Shown here: positions 58,501-64,000 of the stretch, in pieces
How the letters are laid out: each line of letters opens with the position of its first letter
Position numbering within the stretch: position 1 is the first letter of the stretch
NCBI GenBank assembly: GCA_029204225.1
Contig: CM055101.1
Location: 42,616,927 to 42,680,926, forward strand
DNA: 64,000 nucleotides
Direction of reading: 5' to 3'
Origin: Diphasiastrum complanatum
Lineage: Eukaryota > Streptophyta > Lycopodiopsida > Lycopodiales > Lycopodiaceae
Made by a program: the position numbers and the translations under genes
Notes under the pieces: model-generated
Seen by the model: only the letters and a program-made list of their open reading frames with translations
What the model was told of the DNA's origin: nothing
The model's database searches: none

Positions 58501-60427
58501 ATCTAAGACATGCACGTGAAGATGTAAAGTATGAGAACATGGAAGCATGACATTATTTCCTGTAATTATATCTGTTGGTATGCTCCTGGGAATGCATGTC
58601 ATGGTATAAGTCTTGATACAACTGTGCAGGTTGCAGAGAGGCAAGGGAAATATTTAGCAAGGTCTCTGAACAAAATAGCGAGACAAGGTCGTGGCCGAGC
58701 ATGCTCTGCATCTGGCTTAGAGGAGGGAGAACCTTTTATATACAGACATCTTGGTAGCATGGCAACTGTTGGTCGATTCAAAGCTTTGGTAGACCTTCGG
58801 GAAAGTAAGGTATGTGCATTTCCTTTTGGTTTCTGAGGACCTGGACTGCCAAAATTGATTCAGATAAAACTATATCACTTTAGGATAAATACATGCTGCA
58901 TGAGATCAAAATTTTCCAATATATATAGCCTTATGGAGTGCCTTCATCCACGATTTTATTCTTGATACATACATCATCTGAGGACGTGAACTGCCAAAAC
59001 TGATTCAGATAAAGATTTTATCACTTTGATAGAATAAATACATCCTGCAAGAGATTCAAATTTTGCAATATAGATAGCCCTATTGTGTGATTTCATACAC
59101 GATTCTATTCTTGATACATACATTTATACTGCATGCCTCAGCACGTTGGAATCAGTTTCAGAGAATTATCAATGTTTCTTACTGGGTCAAGTTTTAAGCT
59201 TCATAGTGAACTGGGAATTCACATTCGTTTTTGTTCTGAACTTTTCCAGTACATTGCTACAAGAATCTTCTGAAATATTATTTTTTCTTTATTTTCATGA
59301 GGAGGTAGGGATTTCATTGATTGGCTTTGCTCTTTAGCGCTAGCCTTCATCACAATCGAGTCTTCTCTCCACCTGTGGAGAGGTCATAGGAACTCAATGT
59401 CATAGCATTGCGCGACGCATAACGAAGCTGATGGTCTCCACTTTGTGAGTGGACTCCATGAGGTTGAAGATTGCATATCTCATTGGTTATGTTACTATTG
59501 TAGACATAACATCAATATGTTTACCTTCATGGATGTTTGTGGTTTACCCAGTTATTTGATAGTTGTGTTAGTTTCTCATGCAAAGGTATTCCTTTTTATT
59601 TGGCCAATATACCTTGATCAAATCCAATGATATATCTATTGCAGCGTCTTAGCTAGGAAACTTTAGACAGCAAGCAAATCGTCACTGTCAATCTCTTTCA
59701 AAATTCCCAAACATCTATAGCCAAAAAATCTGTTTCTATGAAGCTTGAACCTTGTATTTGTTGCAAAGAGCAATGATCAAGTGCTCAACTGAAGCTTGTG
59801 AAATTTGTCAAACCACCTAGAATAGTTATTTTGATCTTAAAGCTTTGGGCTTTCTTCATATTTGCATGGGCTAAATCATAGTTTAGAGTATATGTGACTT
59901 TGCATGTAAAAACAACGACTGGTTTATGAAGTCAATGAGGTTGGTACTTGGTTTGTTAAGTAAGATCACACTCTTCAAAGTTGATTTCTCACAGGAGATG
60001 CACTTCTCAAAGTCCTTGTGATTTTGATCCCAAGTGTACTTGTCTGCATTTAAATTAACTAAGACTAGACAACTTCGATTTTCAGCCATTGTTGGTGTGT
60101 TTCTTCTAGAATCACTATGTTTTTTATCGATTGTTGCTGGCAAAAATCAAATGCTTTTTTTAAAGTAGAAAATCAGAATTCACGTTGTAATTTCTTTCTT
60201 TGAAAAAGCTTGTTATAAATTTGCAAGGTCATTCATTCATCAACAATAACTTTGAATGTGATGTTTTCATGAAGGAAGCAAAAGGTATATCATGGGCTGG
60301 CTTTTTGAGTTGGGTAGTTTGGAGGTCGGCATATTTGACTCGTGTAGTAAGTTGGCGGAATCGTTTCTATGTTGCTGTGAACTGGACCACTACATTTATA
60401 TTTGGTCGAGACACATCAAAGCTGTGA
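27802..60427 (+). CDS. NDA: type II (alternative) NAD(P)H dehydrogenase, NDA class; eight exons joined
   Basis: This enzyme passes electrons from matrix NADH to ubiquinone without proton pumping, bypassing complex I. The coding exons are 27802-28353, 34244-34463, 43108-43268, 53832-53897, 54853-55016, 57720-57834, 58630-58809 and 60275-60427. All introns are GT-AG and all phases agree, giving 536 residues. The N-terminus is Arg-rich like a mitochondrial presequence. The FAD fold has [10 protein letters not shown] (100-109). The NAD(P)H fold has GGGPTGVE (274-281) with Glu311 after the second strand (VTLIE), the acidic residue associated with NADH preference. AIGDC lies at 405-409 and a hydrophobic C-terminal segment at 490-530. 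No EF-hand lies between the folds, which excludes NDB. The protein ends in SKL, a PTS1 peroxisomal signal. The ATG at 27802 is chosen over an in-frame non-ATG extension. Introns make up 95% of the span and hold many retroelements. No broken codon is seen. Confidence 0.93.
28985..30985 (-). mobile_element. Ty3/Gypsy element 5' part: LTR, primer site and gag
   Basis: On the minus strand there is a 355-bp LTR (30631-30985, TGTTACGAGC...TTATTACA). It is followed directly by a full tRNA-Met primer-binding site, TGGTATCAGAGCCATCTCC (30611-30629), a repetitive leader and a gag frame (28989-29732). The 247-residue gag has an acidic N-terminus and a retrotransposon-gag domain with [20 protein letters not shown] and [16 protein letters not shown]. 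No protease, RT or 3' LTR follows, so it is truncated on its 3' side. The LTR abuts a Copia RNase H frame at 30986. Confidence 0.82.
30986..32280 (-). mobile_element. Copia reverse transcriptase-RNase H, interrupted by a Gypsy LTR
   Basis: On the minus strand it reads [20 protein letters not shown], a stop, then [33 protein letters not shown] and FVDDSLM (the catalytic motif reads FVDD). RNase H follows with [17 protein letters not shown] and [19 protein letters not shown], ending at KGEIS. The Gypsy LTR begins at that point, so RNase H lost its end. Confidence 0.85.
32281..33048. other. non-coding intron sequence, probably retroelement interior
   Basis: It lies between the Copia RT and the primer-binding site at 33049-33060. 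No gag frame is readable. An A-rich run at 32342-32357 is the only simple feature. Confidence 0.4.
33049..33539 (-). mobile_element. LTR with tRNA-Met primer-binding site (TGTTACG family)
   Basis: The minus-strand TGATATCAAAGC (33049-33060) is a primer-binding-site variant. The LTR extends to TGTTACGTCCACGTC at 33539. Over the terminal 250 bp it matches the LTR at 23944-24749 (ATCTCGAGTATTGGAG, CTCACAAGGTTATTA). Whether the Copia RT further on belongs to it is not shown. Confidence 0.65.
33540..34243. other. end of NDA intron 1
   Basis: AT-rich sequence with no feature I can support except the acceptor at 34243. Confidence 0.6.
34244..34463 (+). CDS. NDA: NDA exon 2 (residues 185-258)
   Basis: The acceptor CTCTAG precedes GTGTATTGTGAAG. 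It encodes [10 protein letters not shown] through [17 protein letters not shown] to LSEIPG. It ends at donor G/GTACGT in phase 1. Confidence 0.92.
34593..35041 (-). repeat. 3' LTR of the non-autonomous element
   Basis: 449 bp, bounded TGTT...AACA. It contains GGTTAGGCGCCCTC, an AGTAAATATAAATAGG TATA region and the conserved tip ACCTTTTGGGTCAAAG. It differs from the 5' LTR at four bases. Confidence 0.93.
35224..36303 (-). CDS. 359-codon open frame inside the non-autonomous element
   Basis: This is a long open frame with an unusual make-up. Residues about 20-55 ([20 protein letters not shown]) look like Copia gag. Residues about 280-330 ([20 protein letters not shown]) look like the start of Copia RT (W.EAM..EY..L). 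The middle matches nothing I know. It reads as a deletion product fusing a gag remnant to an RT remnant, without any catalytic site. Whether it makes a protein, perhaps a gag-like one, cannot be told from sequence. Confidence 0.5.
   Translation of the reverse strand: MRFCIDVMIKILSVTRSILYHLRFCKTSKSAWETLLKMYRIKDSSSCFLLSTSISLKVEEQSHAKFDHCLSTSTSLHRNVGMVKHSSSLEPFVANDGCISEELYEQASQVNVLEKAEITQSLKPFCTNGGGEKIMSISTLVQSGVLLDFLGVQSGKLLVFFLKMVNTRFSHGLLIIFNLCYIVSILLCIGNSLRKVFGQQGPHLEHFGQQSVGDFVAVGQPATASCWLSKSLRDSKASFYLGGNTHASPKSVPYADFHVLMLTSYDDGVFLPSVGEQILDSKIWEDVMVKEYHTLLYVSCGKKTYGIMWEPLMDCKSIFRLVAGFLVTYFGWSMLVFTPRLDATALRILHLFYIGHDWG
37228..37676 (-). repeat. 5' LTR of the non-autonomous element
   Basis: 449 bp, the same length as its partner. 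The differences are TGTA for TGTT at the tip and three internal substitutions. Confidence 0.93.
37682..40803 (-). mobile_element. older pol-less LTR retrotransposon
   Basis: On the minus strand the 5' LTR is 40380-40803 (424 bp). It is followed by a primer site (40368-40379, TAATATCAGAGT, two changes from the tRNA-Met site). The 3' LTR is homologous, ends at 38139 and is preceded by the polypurine AAGGGGGAG. The LTRs differ by many substitutions, a 16-bp gap and a 31-bp tandem duplication present only in the left copy (38028-38089). The interior (38140-40367) has no recognisable gag or pol; 39780-40030 repeats CCAGCGA/GATCTG words. The far end of the left LTR may continue beyond the younger element, to about 34573. 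Confidence 0.8.
41317..41381. repeat. (CT)n microsatellite
   Basis: CT dinucleotides of about 65 bp after a run of ten C. Confidence 0.97.
42044..42120. repeat. (CT)n microsatellite, one interruption
   Basis: CT dinucleotides with a single CCTCT break near 42093, about 17 bp after a TATATAG motif. Confidence 0.97.
42191..43107. other. end of NDA intron 2
   Basis: AT-rich. Short AACTGATAATCAATAA tandem words occur at 42235-42320. Nothing else supported. Confidence 0.6.
43108..43268 (+). CDS. NDA: NDA exon 3 (residues 258-311)
   Basis: The acceptor TTGTAG precedes it. It encodes [21 protein letters not shown] and [11 protein letters not shown], the second nucleotide-binding fold, ending VTLIE at donor GAG/GTAGAT. 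Confidence 0.93.
43269..46720. other. first part of NDA intron 3
   Basis: No gene is seen in 43269-45950. The last several hundred bases should be the 5' LTR of the Copia copy that follows: a TATA box AGTATAAATAG lies at about 46101-46111, a CT-rich stretch at 46180, and the LTR ends ...CCGACA at 46720. I cannot fix the LTR start. Confidence 0.5.
46721..50900 (+). mobile_element. Copia retrotransposon, nearly full-length interior, decayed (family A)
   Basis: The tRNA-Met primer site TGGTATCAGAGC lies at 46721-46732. Then in order: gag ([20 protein letters not shown]), zinc knuckle [14 protein letters not shown], protease DSGATQHMT, integrase zinc finger ([13 protein letters not shown]), integrase core ([13 protein letters not shown]), RT ([31 protein letters not shown]) and RNase H ([19 protein letters not shown]). 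Stops interrupt at 47319, 48627, 49591, 49927 and 50221, with frameshifts near 47965, 48900, 50370 and 50670. All catalytic residues survive but the polyprotein is dead. The end stops after LQYCKTTN and no matching 3' LTR is seen. Confidence 0.92.
50901..51500 (+). repeat. probable LTR preceding a second primer-binding site
   Basis: Its last ~130 bases resemble 55700-55837 (TATGTAC..., AATCGATAAAG, GTTTGGTAAGT, CATTTGGTATT). Both end just before a variant tRNA-Met site. The start is not determined. Confidence 0.45.
51501..51980 (+). mobile_element. primer site and gag start of an LTR element, with 55-bp duplication
   Basis: TGGTATTGGAGC at 51501-51512 is a tRNA-Met site variant. At 51814 a frame starts [16 protein letters not shown], like [16 protein letters not shown] in the related copy at 56300. 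A tandem 55-bp duplication (51811-51865 and 51866-51920) repeats the start, and both copies end in a stop. No further element sequence is recognisable. Confidence 0.65.
52310..53512. mobile_element. possible hAT-like DNA element with GC-rich core
   Basis: CAGTGTTTCCA (52310-52320) and TGGAAACTATG (53502-53512) are inverted terminal repeats with two mismatches. GGTTC/GAACC words are found just inside both ends. The flanks read TTTGGTAAG and TTTGGTAG, near to an 8-bp target duplication. Inside are a CpG-rich block (52410-52790) built of CCGGACGC/GCGTCCGG words including the palindrome GCGTCCGGACGC, the dispersed repeat at 52930-53075, and an LTR fragment. No transposase is present. The assignment is tentative. 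Confidence 0.4.
53090..53413 (+). repeat. LTR fragment of the TGTTACG family
   Basis: It starts TGTTACGTCCATG and matches the reverse complement of the terminal part of the LTRs at 24749 and 33539 (CTCCAGTGTACGAG, TTAGTTACACCTTG). No primer site follows, so it is a partial or solo LTR. Confidence 0.6.
53514..53831. other. end of NDA intron 3
   Basis: Nothing seen except the exon 4 acceptor. Confidence 0.6.
53832..53897 (+). CDS. NDA: NDA exon 4 (residues 312-333)
   Basis: A 22-codon exon between acceptor GTGCAG and donor AAG/GTGTGC, encoding [20 protein letters not shown] and TK. It matches the NDA segment directly after VTLIE, so it is real despite its size. Confidence 0.9.
54853..55016 (+). 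CDS. NDA: NDA exon 5 (residues 334-388)
   Basis: The acceptor TTTCAG precedes it. It encodes [13 protein letters not shown] through [19 protein letters not shown] to PGGR. It ends at donor ACG/GTAAGT, splitting the Arg codon. Confidence 0.93.
55141..55837 (+). repeat. LTR with an expanded CT tract
   Basis: The plus strand from about 55200 to 55693 is homologous to the minus-strand LTR at 17816-18350: AGTAGCCAATAG, CTACCATTTTG, GGTTCTAACCCCTTTTGACA, CCTACACCCTACA. A (CT)n run (55485-55527) sits where the other copy has a mixed CT-rich stretch. The final part, to CATTTGG, resembles 51360-51500. The start is uncertain (TGTTAGTGAG near 55141). Confidence 0.55.
55838..57110 (+). mobile_element. 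decayed LTR element: primer site, gag, zinc knuckle, protease
   Basis: TGGTATTAAAGC at 55838-55849 is a tRNA-Met site variant. Gag starts at 56300 ([17 protein letters not shown]) and is soon stopped. A zinc knuckle, [16 protein letters not shown], ends at about 56790. It is spaced CX2CX3HX4C, one residue short of the usual CX4H. A Gypsy-type aspartic protease motif, [19 protein letters not shown], lies near 57010-57085. No RT follows before exon 6. The knuckle and DTG order points to Ty3/Gypsy. Confidence 0.7.
57111..57719. other. end of NDA intron 5
   Basis: Possibly more decayed element interior (frames with stops to about 57480). A T-rich tract precedes the acceptor at 57719. Confidence 0.5.
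57720..57834 (+). CDS. NDA: NDA exon 6 (residues 388-426)
   Basis: The acceptor TTTCAG precedes it. It encodes [20 protein letters not shown] and [18 protein letters not shown], holding the second FAD-contact motif, and ends at donor CAG/GTGACA. Confidence 0.93.
57880..58056. repeat. 88-bp tandem duplication in NDA intron 6
   Basis: GAGTGAAAAGTTCAGAC begins copies at 57880 and 57968. The shared order continues with TACCAATAGA, GACATCAA/CAGCATCAA and ACTTAGAGATGCAG. The copies have diverged by roughly one base in ten. Confidence 0.9.
58630..58809 (+). CDS. NDA: NDA exon 7 (residues 427-486)
   Basis: The acceptor GTGCAG precedes it. It encodes [20 protein letters not shown] through [20 protein letters not shown] to ALVDLRESK, the conserved quinone/membrane-proximal region. 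It ends at donor AAG/GTATGT. Confidence 0.93.
58832..59126. repeat. 145-bp tandem duplication in NDA intron 7
   Basis: TCTGAGGAC.TG.ACTGCC begins copies at 58832 and 58977, sharing TGATTCAGATAAA, ATAAATACAT, TCTTGATACATACAT. Substitutions and small gaps separate them. Confidence 0.9.
59127..60274. other. rest of NDA intron 7
   Basis: No gene or element recognised; short open frames here lack domains. Confidence 0.6.
60275..60427 (+). CDS. NDA: NDA exon 8 (residues 487-536, stop)
   Basis: The acceptor ATGAAG precedes GAAGCAAAAGG. It encodes [20 protein letters not shown] through [14 protein letters not shown] to FGRDTSKL and TGA. The SKL end is a PTS1. The acceptor is less pyrimidine-rich than the others but is the only one that keeps the conserved ESKE.KG join. 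Confidence 0.9.
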   Translation, partial: EAKGISWAGFLSWVVWRSAYLTRVVSWRNRFYVAVNWTTTFIFGRDTSKL

Positions 60428-63135
60428 TTTTCTTATGTCACAGCCACACTTTATGAGCTCGTTTGGGATGAAAATCACGGTCTGTCTTTTTGAAAATTTT
60501 GTAGAGGGTTAGGAATGCCACTTATGAAATAGATGTATATAAAATTGACACTTGGTTCGATGAGTTTTTTGATTCTCTAGGTAGGATAGCTTTAGTTATA
60601 GTAAAATTGAGGATGGTTTTGCTATACAGAGTCTTATTCACATGCGTGAAGTAGTCAATATATTTGAAAGATTGAATGAATCATAGAGATAAGAGGATGA
60701 ACTCTTCGTAGTTTATAATGTCATTTTATACATTTGAAAGTAGTACTCTCTTGTCAAGAGGCTAAGAGAGCACAAAATACCAAAGGATGATGTTTCCATG
60801 CATTTTGGGTAAGTTTAGTATTTGAAAAGTTGTTCATTATCTAACATGAGTATCTCAACATATTGAGTATTAAGGTTCTTACCCTTTCCCTTTTCAGGAG
60901 TCTCAAAAGTACATTTAATGACTTCTAGTTGGCTTGAAGAAATAAATGTGAAACATTAAAGATGTGGATTGTTAGCTTTCAATGCAGATTATGGCATGAT
61001 CCAACTATTCCATTTAGTCAAATTTTCTTAGAAGTGTTGATTCATGAAGTGTTTTTTTTGTGAGTTATGAAAACATGGTTGGATTTCGATAGCTTATGCA
61101 TACCACATGGTGCACCATTTTACGTCAGATTAAATTATCATTGTTTTCACACGCATGCACCTACACACATAACTTTCAATTCTCTTATATGAAACATATA
61201 ACACATATGCTAGTGGTGTCATAACTCTGTTATGGCGTTTTATAAAATTTAATGGCTTTTCAATCATATTTAAGGAGTCTTGAATACTTGGAAAGCTGTA
61301 TAATCTAAAGTGTTGCCAGATCTACTACTTTGAAGTGTCATTTACACTTTACGGCATTTATGGGATGCAAGCTTGAGAGTCTTTAGTTCTGAAGTATTCG
61401 ACTTTCTTCAGGACCTATAATTATTCGAGTTTTATCCTGGCATCGACTTTCGAAGTACTTATTTATGTGACCAGGAATGAGCTTCATATAAGGGCATATT
61501 CGATTGTGAAGATCTTTGGTTTCATAAAGGCATAAGCAGAGGCATTCATTTTATAATATCAAGGGCCCAATATATACATAGCTTGAGGCATAAATGACAT
61601 GGTGAAGCCAATCTTTGGTGTTGAAGTCATAATTTCCTTCCTATGAGAATTTAAGGGCTATGGTCTCTACTTGCAAAATAGATTTCACGGGCCAACCCTT
61701 AAAATATCGATCTACAATACTTGAAATGTCGTATTCCATCTAAAGAATACCCAACATTTGCATTAAAGACTGAAAGATAAATGTTGATTGTTCAAGGGTA
61801 GTTTCACTATCCCGAGACAATTGTTGCATCTCTTACGAGTTCGGTATATGTGGATTCATGATAACTGCCAAATATTAGACATAGACAAAGATTCTCTAAA
61901 GTGGTGTTTAAGGCCAAGCAACTTATTTCTTTAAGGCCTTGTTCACCTTAAGGCATGACTTATACGTTTGAAGGTTAGCCTTTGAATTAAAGGCAATATC
62001 AAAATTAGAGGCAAGGAACCACCTCGATTTTGACTAGGGCGAATTCGATCTTCAAAGAATGTCTTCACGCGTTCTTCAGCTCCCTTCAGCCATCAACATT
62101 CAAGCAAACTCGATATTCAGAAATGCGCCCAGCCAACAACCTTGATTTTGGAATCGATCCGACCTCCAACGCATATGCAGCTACTCGATCCAACAGTTCA
62201 ACCCTACAGTTAACGGAACTAGCGTTCTACACATTTCGATCTTCATCGATCTTGCAGTTGGCCGTCAATAGGGAAATTCAATCCATCGAATCGATTCGAT
62301 CAATCCTGGATCGGATTTCTATCATTGATCTTGAACCCTCAAGTTGGCGGCTATCTTATGAGCATTATTATTTAGAGCTTTGATCCGCAGTGCAGCCTAG
62401 TCAGAGCATCTTTTTCTCATGCAGAACGGCAACGAATTTCAGTAAGCCATCGATCCGATTCACGCCCACAGCAACATTTTGAGCTTATGCTATTTTCAAC
62501 CTACCTCGGAATGTAGAAATGGTTAGGGCAAAATATTCCTAATAGCAGCGAAGTACCCAAATCGATCCAAAGCATTTTGTCGTCCAGGGCGCACCTCTGT
62601 ACACATGGATTTTGCTACATTTGATCTCTGAACAGCAGTTCACTCTCATTATTTTAATCTATAGTCAGCCGCCCACATCCATTTTGAAAACTCGATCCTG
62701 TCTGCAAATGCGATATTGGATCAATCAGCCTGTTTCGACTCTGAATCGAACTGTCAATATCATCTTATAAACAGGCAGTTAGGGCGTTCTTTTCACATGG
62801 ATGGTCTTCAACGGGTCCTCATGCTTCAACCAGTACTCTTCCGAGTGTAACTCTCAGCCAACAATGGACAAGGCTTAGTAGAAGACACTTGGACGTTTCA
62901 CATTGGCTAATCTTCATAACTCAAACGTGGCAGATTAGCATTGGTGCTAATTCCTAAGACAATTACAGGCTCTATTTCTCTTCCACGAGTCTCATTATAT
63001 GAGCCATAACGTCTCATTGTACATGTATTCCATTTTTTATTCTTCTTGCTTTCAGGAGAGGAATAGCAAGAGCAGAGGCCTCTCTTGTTCTTTGTGGTTT
63101 AGCAGAGAAGAGGAATGTATCTATAGAGAAGTGGA
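60428..63135. other. NDA 3' UTR and intergenic sequence
   Basis: No gene recognised. AAGGC words recur at 61905-62005. The stretch 62030-62810 is unusually rich in ATCGAT/TCGATC words, and a 117-codon frame at 62030-62383 runs through them without any domain. A small direct repeat, GGAATGTATCTATAG, lies at about 63112 and 63133. Confidence 0.5.
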
Positions 63136-63554
63136 ATGTATCTATAGGAAAACGAGAGTCAAGGCACCAAGATCTAGCTATCAATCAATCTCCACAAGAC
63201 ACGAGAGAAGAGGCTGGGCACCCTCCTCTAAGAGAGAGAGAGAAAAAAAAAACACCACCACAAGTAATGGAAAGCAATGCTTAGCCAAAACTGAAAAATG
63301 TGACACAATAAGCCAGTATGTACTATACCTACTTACTGAATGTAGGGCACTCCCAAAAGTCAAGATAGGGCCCTTAAATCAAATTAGACCTCTAAGGACT
63401 CACGAGTCAATACATGATTAAAATTGGATCCATCACAAATTAAGACAAATTCAACATGGCTTAAATAACTAAATACCCATGGTTACACAAATCTAGACCT
63501 TTTGGGTCAAAGTAACCTATGGATTAACTTTAGCATAGTCATTTATTTTTAACA
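63136..63554 (-). repeat. 3' LTR related to the non-autonomous element's LTR
   Basis: About 419 bp. Its order matches the LTR at 34593-35041: CACCAAGATC, CAATCTCCA, GGGCACCCTC, TAGGGCACTCCCAAAAG, AACATGG.TTAAATAA, ACCTTTTGGGTCAAAGTAAC. On the minus strand it is preceded by the polypurine TTTAAGGAGTG. It is much more diverged than the two LTRs at 34.6-37.7 kb are from each other. Confidence 0.75.
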
Positions 63555-64000
63555 CTCCTTAAATGACAATGCAAAAAAACTGAAATCTTTACTATGTAAT
63601 AAAGCCACCACGTAATATTAAATTTAAAGCTTCATGAAGTCTCTTCCGAACAAAGTGATAATGGATATCGATGTGTTTCGTCCTTGCATGAAAAACTGGA
63701 TTTCGTGCTATGGCAATAACACTTTGACTATCACTCAAGATAAGAGTGGTTGGGGCTCGCTAAACTTCACGTCAACAAATAATCTTTTCAGCCGTAAACA
63801 CTCCATTATGGTTGAAAATATCGCTCTATATTCTGCCTTACTAGAAGAAGTAGCAACAATGGCCTGCTTTTTACTTGACAGAATTTCCATAGAAAAAGCA
63901 ATGTCCACTTGTAGAACGTGTAGTGTCTTGATTTCCACCCCAATTCGAGTCACTAAAACCAAACATGCATCATTTTAAGTAGAAAAAAATAGTCCATGAC
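63555..64000 (-). mobile_element. Copia RNase H, running off the window
   Basis: On the minus strand, SMEILSSKKQAIVATSSSKA and EYRAI form the RNase H core. A frameshift near 63735 is followed by DSQSVIAIARNPVFHARTKH and IDIHYHFVRKRL. Its own 3' LTR follows at 63554. This copy is decayed, but it shows that the LTR family is linked to a Copia pol. Confidence 0.85.

Noticed and set aside
62030-62383. 117-codon plus-strand frame rich in ATCGAT words
   Set aside because: It starts at a non-ATG codon, has no domain, and its composition follows the local word repeat.

Overview
The window is nuclear DNA of a land plant. A LOB-domain transcription factor of the LOB/AS2 class and a plant-type alternative NAD(P)H dehydrogenase are the only host genes I can support. 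Both sit in AT-rich, retrotransposon-dense sequence, and one has introns up to 10.6 kb. That load suggests a large-genome lineage such as a fern or gymnosperm, but I cannot name the species.

Layout. 1-3.6 kb holds the tail of a Copia element, non-coding DNA and a (CT)n tract. 3.66-6.6 kb is the promoter/leader region and the single coding exon of the LBD gene. 6.6-12.9 kb is non-coding, with an 85-bp tRNA-derived insertion flanked by a perfect 14-bp target duplication, a GC-rich block with a 20-bp minisatellite, and a near-perfect palindrome inside a larger inverted repeat. 12.95-24.75 kb is a graveyard of Copia and Gypsy-type pieces, including LTRs, primer-binding sites and a mosaic of three Copia fragments. 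24.75-27.8 kb leads up to the dehydrogenase gene, with paired G-boxes and a ~95-bp tandem minisatellite just before its ATG.

27,802-60,427 is the dehydrogenase gene. It has eight exons whose splice sites and phases all agree and give an uninterrupted 536-residue protein. It has a mitochondrial-type N-terminus, two dinucleotide-binding folds, no EF-hand, and a C-terminal Ser-Lys-Leu that is a canonical peroxisomal signal. Only 1.6 kb of its 32.6 kb is coding. Intron 1 has a Gypsy 5' end next to a Copia reverse transcriptase. Intron 2 has a complete, recent LTR element without working pol (449-bp LTRs with 4 differences, CATAA target duplication) beside or inside the LTR of an older pol-less element. 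Intron 3 has a decayed Copia copy and a possible hAT-like element. Intron 5 has a decayed LTR/gag/protease element. Introns 6 and 7 each carry a local tandem duplication.

After the gene, 60.4-63.1 kb shows nothing I recognise. The window ends in the 3' LTR and RNase H of a Copia element whose LTR resembles that of the recent pol-less element in intron 2, so it is a candidate relative of the element that mobilised it.
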